Positions 37,421 to 38,053 of a DNA stretch of 38,053 nucleotides are shown in pieces; the first letter of the stretch is position 1; the number at the start of each line of letters is the position of its first letter. The notes under the pieces were generated by a model. The model had not been told where the DNA came from. It was given only the letters and a program-made list of their open reading frames with translations, and ran no database searches. A program made the translations under genes and the position numbers. Origin of the DNA: Methanomassiliicoccales archaeon (GTDB lineage: Archaea; Thermoplasmatota; Thermoplasmata; SG8-5; JAGLSY01); NCBI GenBank assembly GCA_030672365.1, contig DAOVGM010000087.1, forward strand, positions 1 through 38,053, given 5' to 3'.

Positions 37421-38053
37421 CTACAAAAATATGTTCTCATCACGCCCAGGCCCGTACGACACCAGCTCGACAGGTATTCCCAGGTTCGCCTCGATGAATG
37501 TAACGAATGCTTGAAGCTGGCCGGGCATCGCAGACCTTCCGCCTTCCGCAACCTTCCGCCACTCCTCTTTCGACATGTCCGGCCATCCCTCGAGAGTATG
37601 ATATTGCGGCTCGCACATTTTTAGATGCCTCATGTTCGCGGGGAAGTGATGGATTTCTTCTTCATCCAGAAGGTAGTGGGTGCATATCTTGACCTCGTCC
37701 AGGCCCGCAAGCACGTCAGACTTGGTCGTTACTATGCTGTCCAGACCGTTGACGCGGACCGAAAAACGCACCATTACAAGGTCGAGCCAGCCTACTCTTC
37801 GCTTGCGGCCGGTGGTGGTCCCGTACTCACCGCCCTTCTCGGCGATGTGCTCCCCAAGTTCGTCGTGAAGCTCTGTCGGGAACGGGCCGGTTCCCACGCG
37901 GCTGGTGTAAACCTTGACAACCCCGATGACCTTGTCTATGCGCTTCGGGCCGAGGCCAGTTCCGCTGAGGCAGCCGCCTGTTACCGTGTTGGACGACGTA
38001 CCGTAGGGAAATATCCCGTGGTCGATGTCCAGATGTGTGCCCTGCGCCCCCTC
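37421..38053 (-). CDS. purA: Adenylosuccinate synthetase (5' partial, cut by window edge)
   Basis: The last 210 residues of PurA, which joins IMP and aspartate with GTP to give adenylosuccinate. The frame is open to the right edge, so the N-terminal GTP loop is outside. Seen are the substrate region EGAQGTHLDIDHG, SSNTVTGGC, VIGVVKVYTSRVGTGPFPTE, then the motif GRKRRVGWLDLVMVRFSVRV and the C-terminal end GPGRDENIFL. All are characteristic. A GTG inside the gene (37897) is not the start. Confidence 0.95.
   Translation of the reverse strand, partial: EGAQGTHLDIDHGIFPYGTSSNTVTGGCLSGTGLGPKRIDKVIGVVKVYTSRVGTGPFPTELHDELGEHIAEKGGEYGTTTGRKRRVGWLDLVMVRFSVRVNGLDSIVTTKSDVLAGLDEVKICTHYLLDEEEIHHFPANMRHLKMCEPQYHTLEGWPDMSKEEWRKVAEGGRSAMPGQLQAFVTFIEANLGIPVELVSYGPGRDENIFL

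Overview
This window looks like the chromosome of an archaeon. It carries ribosomal protein eL40, the small clamp-loader subunit (RfcS), a PCNA sliding clamp, an archaeal His-type Thi4, a GvpD-like ATPase and TATA-box promoters at archaeal spacing. The mix (Nfn/Nuo-type flavoprotein modules, roadblock and KaiC-superfamily proteins, ABC-2 exporters, moderate GC content) would suit an uncultured euryarchaeon of Thermoplasmatota type. That placement is an inference from gene content only.

Layout. 1-2069: an acidic TPR protein (5' end off the window), rfcS and rpl40e. 2361-9613, all minus: a redox cluster transcribed nuoE-nuoF-nuoG-nfnA-nfnB-enoyl-CoA hydratase. 9688-12397: an AT-rich island with an Lrp/AsnC regulator divergent from a NifX-like protein and glutamate dehydrogenase. 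12542-16696: pdxT, a minus-strand string of small membrane and winged-helix proteins, and carbamate kinase. 16852-20366: an RDD membrane protein with a zinc ribbon, thi4, and a roadblock/GvpD-like pair. 20439-22910: a STAND-type ATPase with TPRs, divergent from tRNA-Leu(UAG). 23247-25528: an ABC-2 exporter whose permease carries two phage-tail-like modules outside the membrane. 25747-30040: MTAP, a candidate structured RNA, tandem GNAT, a DedA-like protein, a glycosyltransferase and a 3'-5' exonuclease. 30287-33656: a PAPS-reductase-like ferredoxin fusion, PCNA and PurN. 33689-36345: a glycine-rich membrane protein and a second ABC-2 exporter. 36706-37344: an AT-rich PepSY-like membrane protein. 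37421-end: purA, cut by the window edge.

The most unusual feature is a family of intergenic elements with six copies (2124-2346, 13194-13375, 25601-25746, 28512-28705, 32103-32185, 36348-36596), all in the same orientation. The core has an outer stem, a conserved GAGCAG/AGCG internal loop, an inner stem and a G-rich loop. The stem sequences differ between copies but pairing is kept, which is covariation. The core is followed by a potential G-quadruplex, GGGTGGGGGG-N13-TGGGGYGGG, with an almost invariant 13-nt spacer. Two copies carry extra hairpins with a shared GATGCGAAGCGAA loop, and two share a further hairpin module 5' of the core. In five copies the G-rich end lies 0-23 nt from the stop codon of a minus-strand gene. 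A second, unrelated intercistronic element (a 7-bp stem with a 17-nt loop starting at the upstream TGA stop, then a hairpin covering the next gene's Shine-Dalgarno) occurs at nuoG/nfnA and between the ABC ATPase and permease near 35.2 kb.

How the genes fit together: NuoEFG-like and NfnAB-like proteins probably move electrons between NAD(H), NADP(H) and ferredoxin. The Lrp regulator beside them, next to glutamate dehydrogenase, suggests coupling of redox state to amino-acid nitrogen metabolism. The replication genes (rfcS, pcn), purine genes (purN, purA) and vitamin genes (pdxT, thi4) are ordinary housekeeping functions.
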